NCBI GenBank assembly: GCA_964438705.1
Contig: CAYTKQ010000038.1
Location: forward strand, 1 to 8,230
Source of the DNA: Christensenella sp964438705
GTDB lineage: Bacteria; Bacillota; Clostridia; Christensenellales; Christensenellaceae
Length of the DNA: 8,230 bases
Direction: 5' to 3'
Part shown: positions 1 through 6,186 of the stretch, in pieces
How positions within the stretch are numbered: the stretch's first letter is position 1
Layout: every line of letters begins with the position of its first letter
Notes under the pieces: model-generated
What the model saw: the letters and a program-made list of their open reading frames with translations, nothing else
Database searches by the model: none
Told to the model about the DNA's origin: nothing
Translations under genes and position numbers: made by a program

Positions 1-326
1 GCGCTAAAATAATCCAGTGCATTCGCGTGATGGGCGGCAGCGTCAAAAAGACGGCGAACATCGGCGACGTGATTATCGCATCCGTAAAAACAGCAACCCC
101 CGGCGGCGTAGTCAAGAAAAAAGACGTGGTGAAAGCCGTTGTCGTACGCTCCGTATCCGGAGTGCGCAGGCAGGACGGTTCGCACATAAGGTTTGACGAA
201 AACGCAGCAGTGATTATAGACGCCAACAAGCAGCCGAAGGGCACCCGTATTTTCGGGCCTGTTGCAAGAGAGCTCCGCGACCGCGATTACATGAAGATCG
301 TGTCGCTGGCTCCGGAAGTTCTGTAA
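1..326 (+). CDS. rplN: 50S ribosomal protein L14 (5' partial)
   Basis: L14 is a core protein of the large subunit that binds 23S rRNA and sits at the bridge to the small subunit. The first complete codon in frame is at position 3, and 107 residues are visible before the TAA at 324-326. The family is usually about 122 residues, so roughly 15 N-terminal residues lie outside the window. Clear family motifs are present: CIRVMGGS near the window start, the ATPGGVVKK segment, VVVRSVSGVRRQDGS, IRFDENAAVII, and the C-terminal GTRIFGPVARELR followed by SLAPEVL. The GTG at 27 is an internal valine, not the start. rplX follows after 14 nt, the standard spc-operon order. Nothing in the visible part is unusual. 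Confidence 0.97.
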   Translation, partial: AKIIQCIRVMGGSVKKTANIGDVIIASVKTATPGGVVKKKDVVKAVVVRSVSGVRRQDGSHIRFDENAAVIIDANKQPKGTRIFGPVARELRDRDYMKIVSLAPEVL

Positions 327-340
327 GGGAGGTCACGGAT

Positions 341-652
341 ATGGCAATGAAAATCAAAAAAGGCGATACGGCAGTCGTGATTTCCGGTAAGGAAAAAGGC
401 AAGAAAGCCAAGGTTTTGAAGGTGGAGCCGAAGGCGGGCAAAGTGGTTCTCGAGGGAACGAACATGCTCACCAAGCACAAAAAGCCGAAAAACCAGACGA
501 CCCCGGGCGGCATCATCAAGCAGGAAGGCGCGCTCAACGCGTCCAATGTCATGGTGGTTTGCCCCAAGTGCGATAAAGCAACGCGGGTGGGTCATGAAGT
601 AAAAGATGGAAACAAAGAACGCGTGTGCAAAAAATGCGGCGCGAAACTGTGA
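341..652 (+). CDS. rplX: 50S ribosomal protein L24, zinc-ribbon (C+) form
   Basis: L24 is an early assembly protein that helps start folding of the 5' domain of 23S rRNA. The protein has 103 residues. Residues 3-30 form the KOW motif (KKGDTAVVISGKEKGKKAKV), followed by the conserved NMLTKHKKP and GGI segments. The C-terminal part carries two cysteine pairs, C74-x2-C77 and C96-x2-C99, which look like an intact zinc ribbon; many bacterial L24 proteins have lost these cysteines. A GGGAGGT at 327-333 lies 7 nt before the ATG at 341, which favours this start over the second ATG at 347. The gene sits between rplN and rplE as expected. Zinc binding is inferred from the cysteine pattern alone. Confidence 0.97.
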   Translation: MAMKIKKGDTAVVISGKEKGKKAKVLKVEPKAGKVVLEGTNMLTKHKKPKNQTTPGGIIKQEGALNASNVMVVCPKCDKATRVGHEVKDGNKERVCKKCGAKL

Positions 653-675
653 GTGAAGGGAGGTAATTATCTGAT

Positions 676-1215
676 ATGCCAAGATTAAAGGATACATACA
701 AAGCGGAGATCATCCCCGCAATGATGCAGAAGTTCGAATACAAGAACATTAATCAGGTACCGAGGCTCGAGAAGATCGTCATCAACATGGGCCTTGGAGA
801 AGCGAAAGATAACCCGAAGGCCCTTGACTCCGCAGTGGAGGATTTGACGGTTATTTCCGGTCAGAAACCGGTCGTGACATCGGCGAAAAAATCCGTCGCG
901 AACTTTAAGCTGCGCGAGGGCATGAAGATCGGCGCGAAGGTAACGCTGCGCGGCGAGCGGATGTATGAGTTCATCGATAAGCTCATCTCCATCGCGATCC
1001 CGCGCGTGCGCGACTTTAGAGGCCTTTCCCCGAAGTCGTTCGACGGCAGAGGCAATTTTGCGATGGGTTTCAAGGAACAGCTTGTGTTCCCGGAAATCGA
1101 ATACGATAAGGTCGACGCGATCCGCGGCATGGACATCATTGTCGTGACCACAGCGCAGACTGACGAAGAAGCAAGAGAGCTGCTTACCCAGATGGGTATG
1201 CCGTTTGCTCACTAA
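676..1215 (+). CDS. rplE: 50S ribosomal protein L5
   Basis: L5 is part of the central protuberance. It binds 5S rRNA together with L18 and contacts the P-site tRNA and S13. The full length of 179 residues is typical. Recognisable segments are the N-terminal RLKDTYK, VPRLEKIVINMGLGEA at about residues 28-43, the SGQKPVVTSAKKSVANFKLREGMKIG stretch, PRVRDFRGLSPKSFDGRGN, and the terminal MGMPFAH. The closest strong Shine-Dalgarno is GGGAGGT at 658-664, 11 nt from the ATG at 676, which is a little long. rpsN follows after 10 nt. In Escherichia coli the beginning of this gene's mRNA holds the S8 repressor site; I did not recognise an equivalent here. Confidence 0.98.
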   Translation: MPRLKDTYKAEIIPAMMQKFEYKNINQVPRLEKIVINMGLGEAKDNPKALDSAVEDLTVISGQKPVVTSAKKSVANFKLREGMKIGAKVTLRGERMYEFIDKLISIAIPRVRDFRGLSPKSFDGRGNFAMGFKEQLVFPEIEYDKVDAIRGMDIIVVTTAQTDEEARELLTQMGMPFAH

Positions 1216-1225
1216 GGAGGAAAAA

Positions 1226-1411
1226 ATGGCGAAAAAGAGCATGATTTTAAAGCAGCAAAGGGGTTCGAAGTTCTCCACCCGCAACTATACGCGTTGCCGT
1301 ATCTGCGGGAGGCCGCACTCCGTGCTGAGAAAATACGGCGTATGCCGCGTTTGCTTCCGGGAGCTCGCATATCGCGGACAGATTCCGGGCGTCAGAAAAG
1401 CAAGCTGGTAA
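1226..1411 (+). CDS. rpsN: 30S ribosomal protein S14, zinc-binding type (S14 type Z)
   Basis: S14 binds the 3' major domain of 16S rRNA in the small-subunit head and is needed to complete 30S assembly. The protein is 61 residues, exactly the usual length of the zinc-binding type. The motif C24-x2-C27 and C40-x2-C43 forms the zinc site, and the ending PGVRKASW is diagnostic. The ATG at 1226 is preceded by AAGGAGG ending at 1220 with a 5-nt gap. An in-frame upstream ATG at 1205 lies inside rplE and would add seven residues absent from the family, so I reject it. Many bacteria also carry a zinc-independent S14 paralogue elsewhere, controlled by Zur; this window cannot show whether that is so here. 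Confidence 0.98.
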   Translation: MAKKSMILKQQRGSKFSTRNYTRCRICGRPHSVLRKYGVCRVCFRELAYRGQIPGVRKASW

Positions 1412-1421
1412 GGCCCAAAAC

Positions 1422-1437
1422 GGGGAGACCGCTCCTC
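1422..1437 (+). other. Short hairpin in the rpsN-rpsH gap
   Basis: GGGGAG at 1422-1427 can pair with CTCCTC at 1432-1437 (six pairs, one a G-U wobble) around the loop ACCG. It lies in a 62-nt gap, the longest between ribosomal protein genes in the first half of the window. No T-tract follows, so it does not look like a terminator. It could be an mRNA structure or chance; confidence is low. Confidence 0.3.
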
Positions 1438-1473
1438 ATTTACGCTAACGAATTGAGTTAAGGAGGAAACAAT

Positions 1474-1872
1474 ATGCCGGTTACAGATTCTGTCGCAGAT
1501 ATGCTCACACGCATTCGCAACGGGCTTACCGCCAAGCACGAAGTCGTGGAAGTACCTGCATCAAACATGAAAAAGGCAATTGGTCAGATATTGCTTCAGG
1601 AAGGCTATATCAAAGGCTGTGAATTTGTAGATGACGGCGTGCAGGGCACGCTGCGCATCAAACTGAAATACGGCCCGAACGGCGAAAAGGTCATTTCGGG
1701 ACTGAAGAAGATTTCCAAACCGGGACTGCGGGTTTACGCACGGCACGATAAGCTGCCCCGCGTCCTCAATGGTCTTGGGATCGCGATCATTTCCACGTCA
1801 AAAGGCATCATCACGGACGCGCAGGCGCGCCGCGAGGCTGTCGGCGGCGAAGTGCTCGCCTATATTTGGTAA
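1474..1872 (+). CDS. rpsH: 30S ribosomal protein S8
   Basis: S8 is a primary binder of the central domain of 16S rRNA (helix 21) and organises the small-subunit platform. In Escherichia coli it also represses spc-operon translation. The 132-residue length is standard. The N-terminus DSVADMLTRIRNG and the C-terminal signature ISTSKGIITDAQARREAVGGEVLAYIW (residues 106-132) are canonical. AAGGAGG at 1460-1466 stands 7 nt before the ATG, a textbook site. rplF begins 17 nt downstream. Whether S8 represses this operon cannot be told from the sequence. Confidence 0.98.
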   Translation: MPVTDSVADMLTRIRNGLTAKHEVVEVPASNMKKAIGQILLQEGYIKGCEFVDDGVQGTLRIKLKYGPNGEKVISGLKKISKPGLRVYARHDKLPRVLNGLGIAIISTSKGIITDAQARREAVGGEVLAYIW

Positions 1873-1889
1873 GTTGGAGGAGAGAAGAG

Positions 1890-2426
1890 ATGTCAAGAAT
1901 TGGTAAATTACCCATCGCTCTGCCCTCCGGCGTCACCGTAACGCTATCGGACGGAGTCGTGAGTGTAAAGGGTAAAAACGGCGAGCTGAAGGATAAATTC
2001 AGCGACAAGATCACGATCACGCAGGAAGGCGAAGAGCTGATCCTTACGCGCGACAGTGAACAAAAAGAATCCAGAGCCCTGCACGGGCTTACGCGCGCGC
2101 TGCTCCAGAACATGGTGACAGGCGTTTCCGAAGGGTTCCAGAAGACGCTTGAGATCGTCGGCGTCGGCTACAGGGTACAGCTTCAGGGGCAAAAGCTTGT
2201 GTTTGGTCTTGGCTTTTCCCACCCGGTGGAGGTAGAGCCGCCGGAAGGCATCAGCTTTGAGGTACCGAGCCCGAACAGCATCATCATCAAAGGGATCGAC
2301 AAACAGAAGGTCGGCCAGTGCGCCGCGAATATTCGTTCCTTGAGACCGCCGGAGCCGTATAAGGGCAAGGGTATCAAGTATCAGGGTGAGTATATCCGCC
2401 GCAAAGTCGGTAAGACTGGTATGTAA
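1890..2426 (+). CDS. rplF: 50S ribosomal protein L6
   Basis: L6 binds 23S rRNA near the sarcin-ricin loop and the factor-binding centre and is needed for late 50S assembly. The protein has 178 residues and contains two tandem copies of the L6 alpha/beta fold, about residues 10-82 and 90-165. The N-terminus MSRIGKLPI, the LVGVGYR-like segment IVGVGYRVQLQG, the GIDKQKVGQCAANIR segment and the C-terminal RPPEPYKGKGI followed by GEYIRRKVGKTG are family hallmarks. The ATG at 1890 has GGAGG at 1876-1880 with a 9-nt gap. A longer frame opening at 1866 would start inside rpsH and add eight non-family residues. The last residue is methionine where lysine is common; this has no clear meaning. Confidence 0.98.
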   Translation: MSRIGKLPIALPSGVTVTLSDGVVSVKGKNGELKDKFSDKITITQEGEELILTRDSEQKESRALHGLTRALLQNMVTGVSEGFQKTLEIVGVGYRVQLQGQKLVFGLGFSHPVEVEPPEGISFEVPSPNSIIIKGIDKQKVGQCAANIRSLRPPEPYKGKGIKYQGEYIRRKVGKTGM

Positions 2427-2443
2427 CGGAGGATAGGAGCGCT

Positions 2444-2812
2444 ATGATTAACAAAAAAGATAGAAATGAAATCAGAATAAAGCGTCATCAGAGGATCCGC
2501 AACAAGATTTCCGGCACGGCAAGCCGTCCGAGAATGAACGTTTACAGGAGCCTCAACAACATCTATGTTCAGTTTATTGATGACGTGGCGGGACACACGC
2601 TTTGCAGCGCTTCCACGATGGACGCGGAGCTCAAAGGCAAATGCGAAAAGGCAACGAAGAGCGAGGCCGCCAAAATGGTGGGCGAGCTCGCGGCACAGCG
2701 TGCGCAAAAGGCGGGCGTGAGCGAGGTTGTTTTTGACCGCGGGGGTTATCTCTATACGGGCAGAGTAGCACAGGTCGCAGAAGGCGCCAGAGCTGCCGGC
2801 CTCAAGTTTTGA
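2444..2812 (+). CDS. rplR: 50S ribosomal protein L18
   Basis: L18 binds 5S rRNA and, with L5, attaches it to 23S rRNA in the central protuberance. The length of 122 residues is normal. The basic N-terminus (KKDRNEIRIKRHQRIRNKI) leads into SRPRMNVYRSLNNIYVQFIDD and then an AST motif. The C-terminus has VFDRGGYLYTGRVAQVAEGARAAGLKF, where the usual YHGRV is YTGRV. Two purine-rich sites precede the ATG: CGGAGG at 2427-2432 (11-nt gap) and AGGAG at 2435-2439 (4-nt gap); either may serve. rpsE follows after 18 nt. Confidence 0.98.
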   Translation: MINKKDRNEIRIKRHQRIRNKISGTASRPRMNVYRSLNNIYVQFIDDVAGHTLCSASTMDAELKGKCEKATKSEAAKMVGELAAQRAQKAGVSEVVFDRGGYLYTGRVAQVAEGARAAGLKF

Positions 2813-2813
2813 T

Positions 2814-2821
2814 AAGGAGGT
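2814..2821 (+). promoter_or_regulatory. Ribosome binding site fixing the TTG start of rpsE
   Basis: AAGGAGGT at 2814-2821 matches the 16S 3' end over eight bases and stands 9 nt before TTG at 2831. The next codons give ANDRAMDAG and then the conserved S5 sequence. No ATG or GTG that fits the S5 N-terminus lies nearby; the first in-frame ATG is codon 7. Confidence 0.8.
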
Positions 2822-2830
2822 ACACAAACA

Positions 2831-3337
2831 TTGGCAAACGATAGAGCAATGGATGCAGGTGCGCTCGATTTAAAAGAAAAGCTGGTTGCGATCAACCGTG
2901 TTGCGAAAACCGTTAAGGGCGGACGTAATATGCGCTTTTCGGCACTCGTGGTCGTGGGCGACGAAAACGGACACGTGGGCGTCGGCATGGGCAAAGCGGC
3001 GGAAATTCCGGAAGCGATCCGTAAGGCCGTACAGGCTGCGAAGCGCGATATGGTAACGGTGTCCATGAAGGGTACGTCCATTCCGCACGAGGTCATCGGC
3101 AAGTTCGGTCGCGGCAGGGTCCTGCTTCTTCCGGCATCCGAAGGTACCGGCGTTATCGCGGGCGGCCCCGCGCGTGCGGTGCTTGAGCTTGCGGGCATCA
3201 AGGACATCAGAACGAAATCACAGGGGTCCAACAACCCGATCAACTGCGTGAAAGCGACGCTCGAAGGTCTTCGCGAACTGCGGAGCGCAGAGCAGGTCGC
3301 GCGTCTTCGCGGCATCAGCGTAGACCAGCTGCAGTAA
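2831..3337 (+). CDS. rpsE: 30S ribosomal protein S5
   Basis: S5 lies at the mRNA entry site of the 30S subunit and affects decoding accuracy and helicase activity; spectinomycin-resistance changes map to a loop in its N-terminal domain. The protein has 168 residues. Residues about 12-77 form the double-stranded-RNA-binding-like domain (EKLVAINRVAKTVKGGRNMRFSALVVVGD), and the C-terminal domain contains PASEGTGVIAGGPARAVLELAGI and KSQGSNNPIN. The start is TTG at 2831, set by a strong ribosome binding site and by alignment with the family N-terminus. A TTG start for such an abundant protein is notable. rpmD follows 13 nt later. Confidence 0.97.
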   Translation: MANDRAMDAGALDLKEKLVAINRVAKTVKGGRNMRFSALVVVGDENGHVGVGMGKAAEIPEAIRKAVQAAKRDMVTVSMKGTSIPHEVIGKFGRGRVLLLPASEGTGVIAGGPARAVLELAGIKDIRTKSQGSNNPINCVKATLEGLRELRSAEQVARLRGISVDQLQ

Positions 3338-3350
3338 GGAGGCTTTTAAA

Positions 3351-3530
3351 ATGAATTTGAAGATTAAACTTGTGAAAAGCCCCATTGGTTATGCGCAGGA
3401 TCAAAAGGACACCGTTAAGGCGCTCGGTCTGCGTAAGATCGGTCAGGTAGTAGAACGGCCGGACAACGGACCGATCCGCGGGATGGTTTTCAAGGTAAAG
3501 CATCTCGTGACGGTGGAAGAGACGAAATAA
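3351..3530 (+). CDS. rpmD: 50S ribosomal protein L30
   Basis: L30 is a small peripheral protein of the large subunit that contacts 23S rRNA near the 5S region. The 59-residue product is the usual bacterial length. It starts NLKIKLVKSPIGY, continues through KDTVKALGLRKIGQVVERPDN and ends with GMVFKVKHLVTVEE; each block is typical of L30. AAGGAGG at 3336-3342 lies 8 nt before the ATG. It sits between rpsE and rplO, its standard place in Firmicutes. Some bacterial lineages have lost L30, so its presence is mildly informative. Confidence 0.97.
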   Translation: MNLKIKLVKSPIGYAQDQKDTVKALGLRKIGQVVERPDNGPIRGMVFKVKHLVTVEETK

Positions 3531-3545
3531 ACAAGGAGAAAGCTT

Positions 3546-3986
3546 ATGAAACTTCATGAACTTGGTCCTGCCGAGGGCGCGAAAAAGTCGTCCAAGAGAG
3601 TGGGCAGAGGATGCGGTTCCGGATTGGGCAAAACCTCCGCAAGAGGCCAGAAGGGTCAAAAATCGCGTTCGGGCGGCGGCGTACGTCCCGGATTCGAGGG
3701 CGGCCAGATGCCGCTTGCGCGGCGTTTGCCGAAGCGGGGCTTCACCAATATATTTGCAAAGGAATACGCAACGGTCAATGTTTCCGACCTGGAGAAGCTT
3801 GACGAGGGCGCTGTTGTCGACGTGCAGGCATTGATCGAGGCGGGAATGATCAAAAAGGCGTATGATGGCTTGAAGATTCTCGGAAACGGGGAGCTGAAAA
3901 AGAAAGTCACGGTAAAGGCGGCGAAATTTACGAAGACTGCGGAGCAGAAGATTACGGCTGCTGGCGGCAGTATTGAGGTGGTATGA
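3546..3986 (+). CDS. rplO: 50S ribosomal protein L15
   Basis: L15 is a large-subunit assembly protein whose long basic N-terminal arm threads into 23S rRNA. The protein has 146 residues. The glycine- and basic-rich arm is clear (KLHELGPAEGAKKSSKRVGRG, GSGLGKTSARGQKGQKSRSGG, FEGGQMPLARRLPKRGF, within about residues 2-68). The globular part follows, with IEAGMIKKAYDGLKILGNGEL and an ending like AAGGSIEVV. AAGGAG at 3533-3538 is 7 nt before the ATG. The stop codon TGA at 3984-3986 overlaps the secY start, so L15 and SecY translation are probably coupled. Confidence 0.98.
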   Translation: MKLHELGPAEGAKKSSKRVGRGCGSGLGKTSARGQKGQKSRSGGGVRPGFEGGQMPLARRLPKRGFTNIFAKEYATVNVSDLEKLDEGAVVDVQALIEAGMIKKAYDGLKILGNGELKKKVTVKAAKFTKTAEQKITAAGGSIEVV

Positions 3987-5272
3987 TGTTTAAGACCCTA
4001 GCGAACGCCTGGAAAATGCCGGACATCAGGAAAAAAATCCTGTTCACACTGCTGATGCTGCTCATTTACCGCATCGGCGCGTATATCCCGGTTCCGGGCG
4101 TGAATGTTGATTTCATTTCGAAGGCGGTCGCGGAGTATGATATCCTTGGCTTCCTGGACCTGTTCTCGGGCGGTTCGCTTGGCAATATGACGATCTTTGC
4201 GCTTGGTATCGTGCCATACATCAACGCATCCATCATCATGAACCTTTTGACGGTTGCGATTCCAAAACTGGAACGCCTGGCAAAAGAAGGGGACGACGGA
4301 CGCAAGAAGATCGCTTCCATTACGCGCGTACTGGGCGTTGTGCTCGGCCTCGTGCAGGCGATCGGCATCCTGCTGAGCCTCGTGAATTTAGCGGCTTCCA
4401 AGGGTGCTTCGGCGCTTGAGCCAAACGCGACATGGTTTACCTATGTGACGATCGTGGCCTGCCTCACAGCGGGTACGGCGCTCATCATGTGGATCGGCGA
4501 ACGTATTACGGAAAACGGCATTGGAAACGGCATCTCGCTGTTGATCTTCATTTCGATCATTTCGCGCGTACCCACCATGCTGATTGGCATGGTCAATGGC
4601 GTAGCGGACGGAACCCAAAGCTTCTGGTCGGTGATTCTGGTCGCTGCGCTGGCATTTGTCATCGTGCTGGGCATCACCTTCGTCGATCTCGGCGAACGGC
4701 GCATCCCGGTGCAGTACGCAAAACGCGTTGTGGGACGTAAGATGTACGGCGGACAGAGCACGCACATTCCCATGAAGGTCAACCAGAGCGGCGTTATGCC
4801 CATCATCTTCGCAATCACGATTTTGCAGTTGCCGACGATGATCGCGCAGTTCCTGCCGCCGGATAACAGCTTTGTGCTGTGGTATCAGCAGTATGCGAGC
4901 AACGGGACGATCCTTTACGGCGTGGTATACGCGCTTTTGATCCTGTTCTTCTCGTACTTCTACTCACAGATCGCGTTCAATCCGGTGGATGTGTCGAAAA
5001 ACTTGCAGCAGAACGGCGGGTTTATCCCGGGCATTCGTCCCGGCAAGCCCACGTCGGATTATCTTGCGAAGATCCTTTCGAGGATCACGCTCTTTGGAGC
5101 GATTTTTCTGGCAGTCGTCGCGGCGGTGCCCAGCTTGTTCACTCAGTTCACCGGTGTTGCCGGCGTGTTTGGGGCGACGAGCCTGCTGATTATGGTCAGT
5201 GTGGCGCTTGAGACGACGAAGCAGTTGGAGGCGCAGATGATGATGAGGCACTATAAAGGGTTCTTGAATTAA
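3983..5272 (+). CDS. secY: Protein translocase subunit SecY
   Basis: SecY is the membrane channel through which SecA or ribosomes move proteins out of the cytoplasm, working with SecE and SecG. The 429-residue length is typical. About ten hydrophobic segments can be drawn, near residues 19-36, 68-92, 115-136, 152-172, 182-203, 213-234, 270-290, 309-331, 369-389 and 396-412. Conserved loops include the plug region with FLDLFSGGSLGN, the fourth cytoplasmic loop LGERRIPVQYAKR (236-248), and the fifth with NPVDVSKNLQQNGGFIPG leading to RPGKPT, which contact SecA and the ribosome. Two starts are possible: ATG at 3983 (ATGA overlap with rplO) and ATG at 3986. The GAGG at 3975-3978 fits 3986 slightly better (7-nt gap), as does the common MFKTL N-terminus. 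Confidence 0.98.
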   Translation: MMFKTLANAWKMPDIRKKILFTLLMLLIYRIGAYIPVPGVNVDFISKAVAEYDILGFLDLFSGGSLGNMTIFALGIVPYINASIIMNLLTVAIPKLERLAKEGDDGRKKIASITRVLGVVLGLVQAIGILLSLVNLAASKGASALEPNATWFTYVTIVACLTAGTALIMWIGERITENGIGNGISLLIFISIISRVPTMLIGMVNGVADGTQSFWSVILVAALAFVIVLGITFVDLGERRIPVQYAKRVVGRKMYGGQSTHIPMKVNQSGVMPIIFAITILQLPTMIAQFLPPDNSFVLWYQQYASNGTILYGVVYALLILFFSYFYSQIAFNPVDVSKNLQQNGGFIPGIRPGKPTSDYLAKILSRITLFGAIFLAVVAAVPSLFTQFTGVAGVFGATSLLIMVSVALETTKQLEAQMMMRHYKGFLN

Positions 5273-5562
5273 CCGCGCACACGGGATCGCGCATTTCGGT
5301 GTTAGGCCATCGACGCCAATTGTCGGCGTACGTCAATGTACGCCTGCCTCATGGCGCTCGGCCTGCCTTGAACTGCATCAATCCCATGCACGCAGATTGC
5401 TGGATAGAGGACATTCACAGGCTTCTATCTGACGTCTATCGTCAGGAATCAATTCATTTCGCAAGCGCCATTATGCGCGCAGCGAAATAACCTCTAGCAG
5501 GGGATCGTCGGGAAGGGGGCGCAGCCTCCGTCCCGGAGCGACTGAAAGGAGCGTTGTAAGGT
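5273..5562 (+). other. 290-nt secY-adk gap with serial inverted repeats
   Basis: No convincing gene lies here, although secY and adk are often nearly adjacent in related bacteria. Several inverted repeats are visible. GCCAT 5306-5310 pairs with ATGGC 5351-5355 and encloses the perfect stem GGCGTAC 5325-5331 / GTACGCC 5338-5344. TGCAT 5374-5378 pairs with ATGCA 5386-5390. CTGACG 5429-5434 pairs with CGTCAG 5440-5445. GCGC 5465-5468 pairs with GCGC 5475-5478. A long GC-rich hairpin spans 5509-5535. ACGCC 5313-5317 could also pair with GGCGT 5325-5329 as an alternative fold. No T-tract terminator and no good promoter were found. A GTG-started 63-codon frame (5299-5490) has no ribosome binding site or recognisable product. 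The gap may be a dispersed repeat or a structured RNA; which is unknown. Confidence 0.55.
5509..5535 (+). other. Strong GC-rich hairpin upstream of adk
   Basis: C5509 plus GGGAAGGGGGC (5510-5520) pairs with GCCTCCGTCCC (5524-5534) plus G5535 around the loop GCA. This gives eleven pairs in a 12-position stem, with one A-G mismatch and one G-T wobble. The 3' arm contains CTCC, which could instead pair with CGGAG at 5534-5538 or with the adk Shine-Dalgarno GGAG at 5548-5551. No T-tract follows, so termination is unlikely. An mRNA stability, processing or translation-control role is inference. Confidence 0.5.
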
Positions 5563-6186
5563 ATGAATGTAATTTTCCTAGGACCTCCCGGATCGGGCAA
5601 AGGCACGATGGCGGTGCGGGTCGGCAAAGAACTCGGACTGGCGCATATCTCCACCGGCGATATGCTGCGCGCGGAAATCAAAGCGGGCAGCGCGCTAGGA
5701 AAGAGCGCGAAGAGCTACATCGATCAGGGCGCGCTCGTTCCCGATCAGGTCATCATCGACATGATGGGCGAACGTGTGAAGTGCGACGATGCAAAGGGCG
5801 GCGTTCTGCTGGACGGCTTTCCGCGCACGGTTGCGCAGGCGCAGGCGCTCGACGGCCTGATGAACATTGACGCTGTCATCAACTTAGAGGTTGACGTGCA
5901 GGTGATCGTCGACCGCGTGCTCGCACGAAAGGTGTGCGAGAAGTGCGGCGAGGTATACAGCACGAAGAGCTACTCGAAGGAAGAGTGCGAGAAATGCGGC
6001 GGCAAGCTCATTACCCGCGCGGACGACAACGAGCAGACGATCCGCGATCGGTTCAGCGTCTATGAAGATCAGACCTTCCCGCTCATCGACTATTACGCGC
6101 AGCGGGATCTGGTGCACAGCGTGGATGGCACGATGCCCATCGACGAAGAAGCGGAACTGATCTGCGACATACTGAAAAAAATATGA
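5563..6186 (+). CDS. adk: Adenylate kinase, zinc-lid type with compact lid
   Basis: Adenylate kinase is cytoplasmic and interconverts ATP plus AMP with two ADP. Visible parts are the P-loop GPPGSGKGT (7-15), the AMP-site motif STGDMLR (30-36), DGFPRT (84-89) with R88, the lid (about 118-160) and the arginines R152 and R163 near RADDNEQTIRDR. The lid has C125-x2-C128 and C142-x2-C145, a full zinc site, but only 13 residues separate the pairs where Bacillus enzymes have 16. The loop before DAVINLEV is also shorter, giving 207 residues against about 217 in Bacillus. The residue after GKGT is methionine where glutamine is usual. AAAGGAG at 5545-5551 is 11 nt from the ATG. The stop overlaps the map start. 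Confidence 0.97.
   Translation: MNVIFLGPPGSGKGTMAVRVGKELGLAHISTGDMLRAEIKAGSALGKSAKSYIDQGALVPDQVIIDMMGERVKCDDAKGGVLLDGFPRTVAQAQALDGLMNIDAVINLEVDVQVIVDRVLARKVCEKCGEVYSTKSYSKEECEKCGGKLITRADDNEQTIRDRFSVYEDQTFPLIDYYAQRDLVHSVDGTMPIDEEAELICDILKKI

Noticed and set aside
27..29. GTG at 27 as the rplN start
   Set aside because: The frame is open to the window edge and the upstream residues AKIIQCIR match internal L14 sequence, so the gene is simply cut by the window.
1205..1225. Upstream ATG start for rpsN inside rplE
   Set aside because: It would add residues absent from the S14 family and ignores the strong ribosome binding site before ATG 1226.
685..1284. Reverse-strand open frame of 199 codons opposite rplE and rpsN
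   Set aside because: Shadow of conserved ribosomal protein genes with no recognisable product.
5325..5344. Hairpin after secY as an intrinsic terminator
   Set aside because: No T-tract follows the stem; a terminator here would also cut off adk, map and infA, for which I see no clear promoter in the gap.
5368..5396. TTGAAC in the secY-adk gap as a promoter -35
   Set aside because: No -10-like hexamer is found at 16-18 nt downstream.
5299..5490. GTG-started 63-codon frame in the secY-adk gap
   Set aside because: No Shine-Dalgarno before it, no family resemblance, and it runs through several inverted repeats; a real small gene cannot be excluded but is unsupported.
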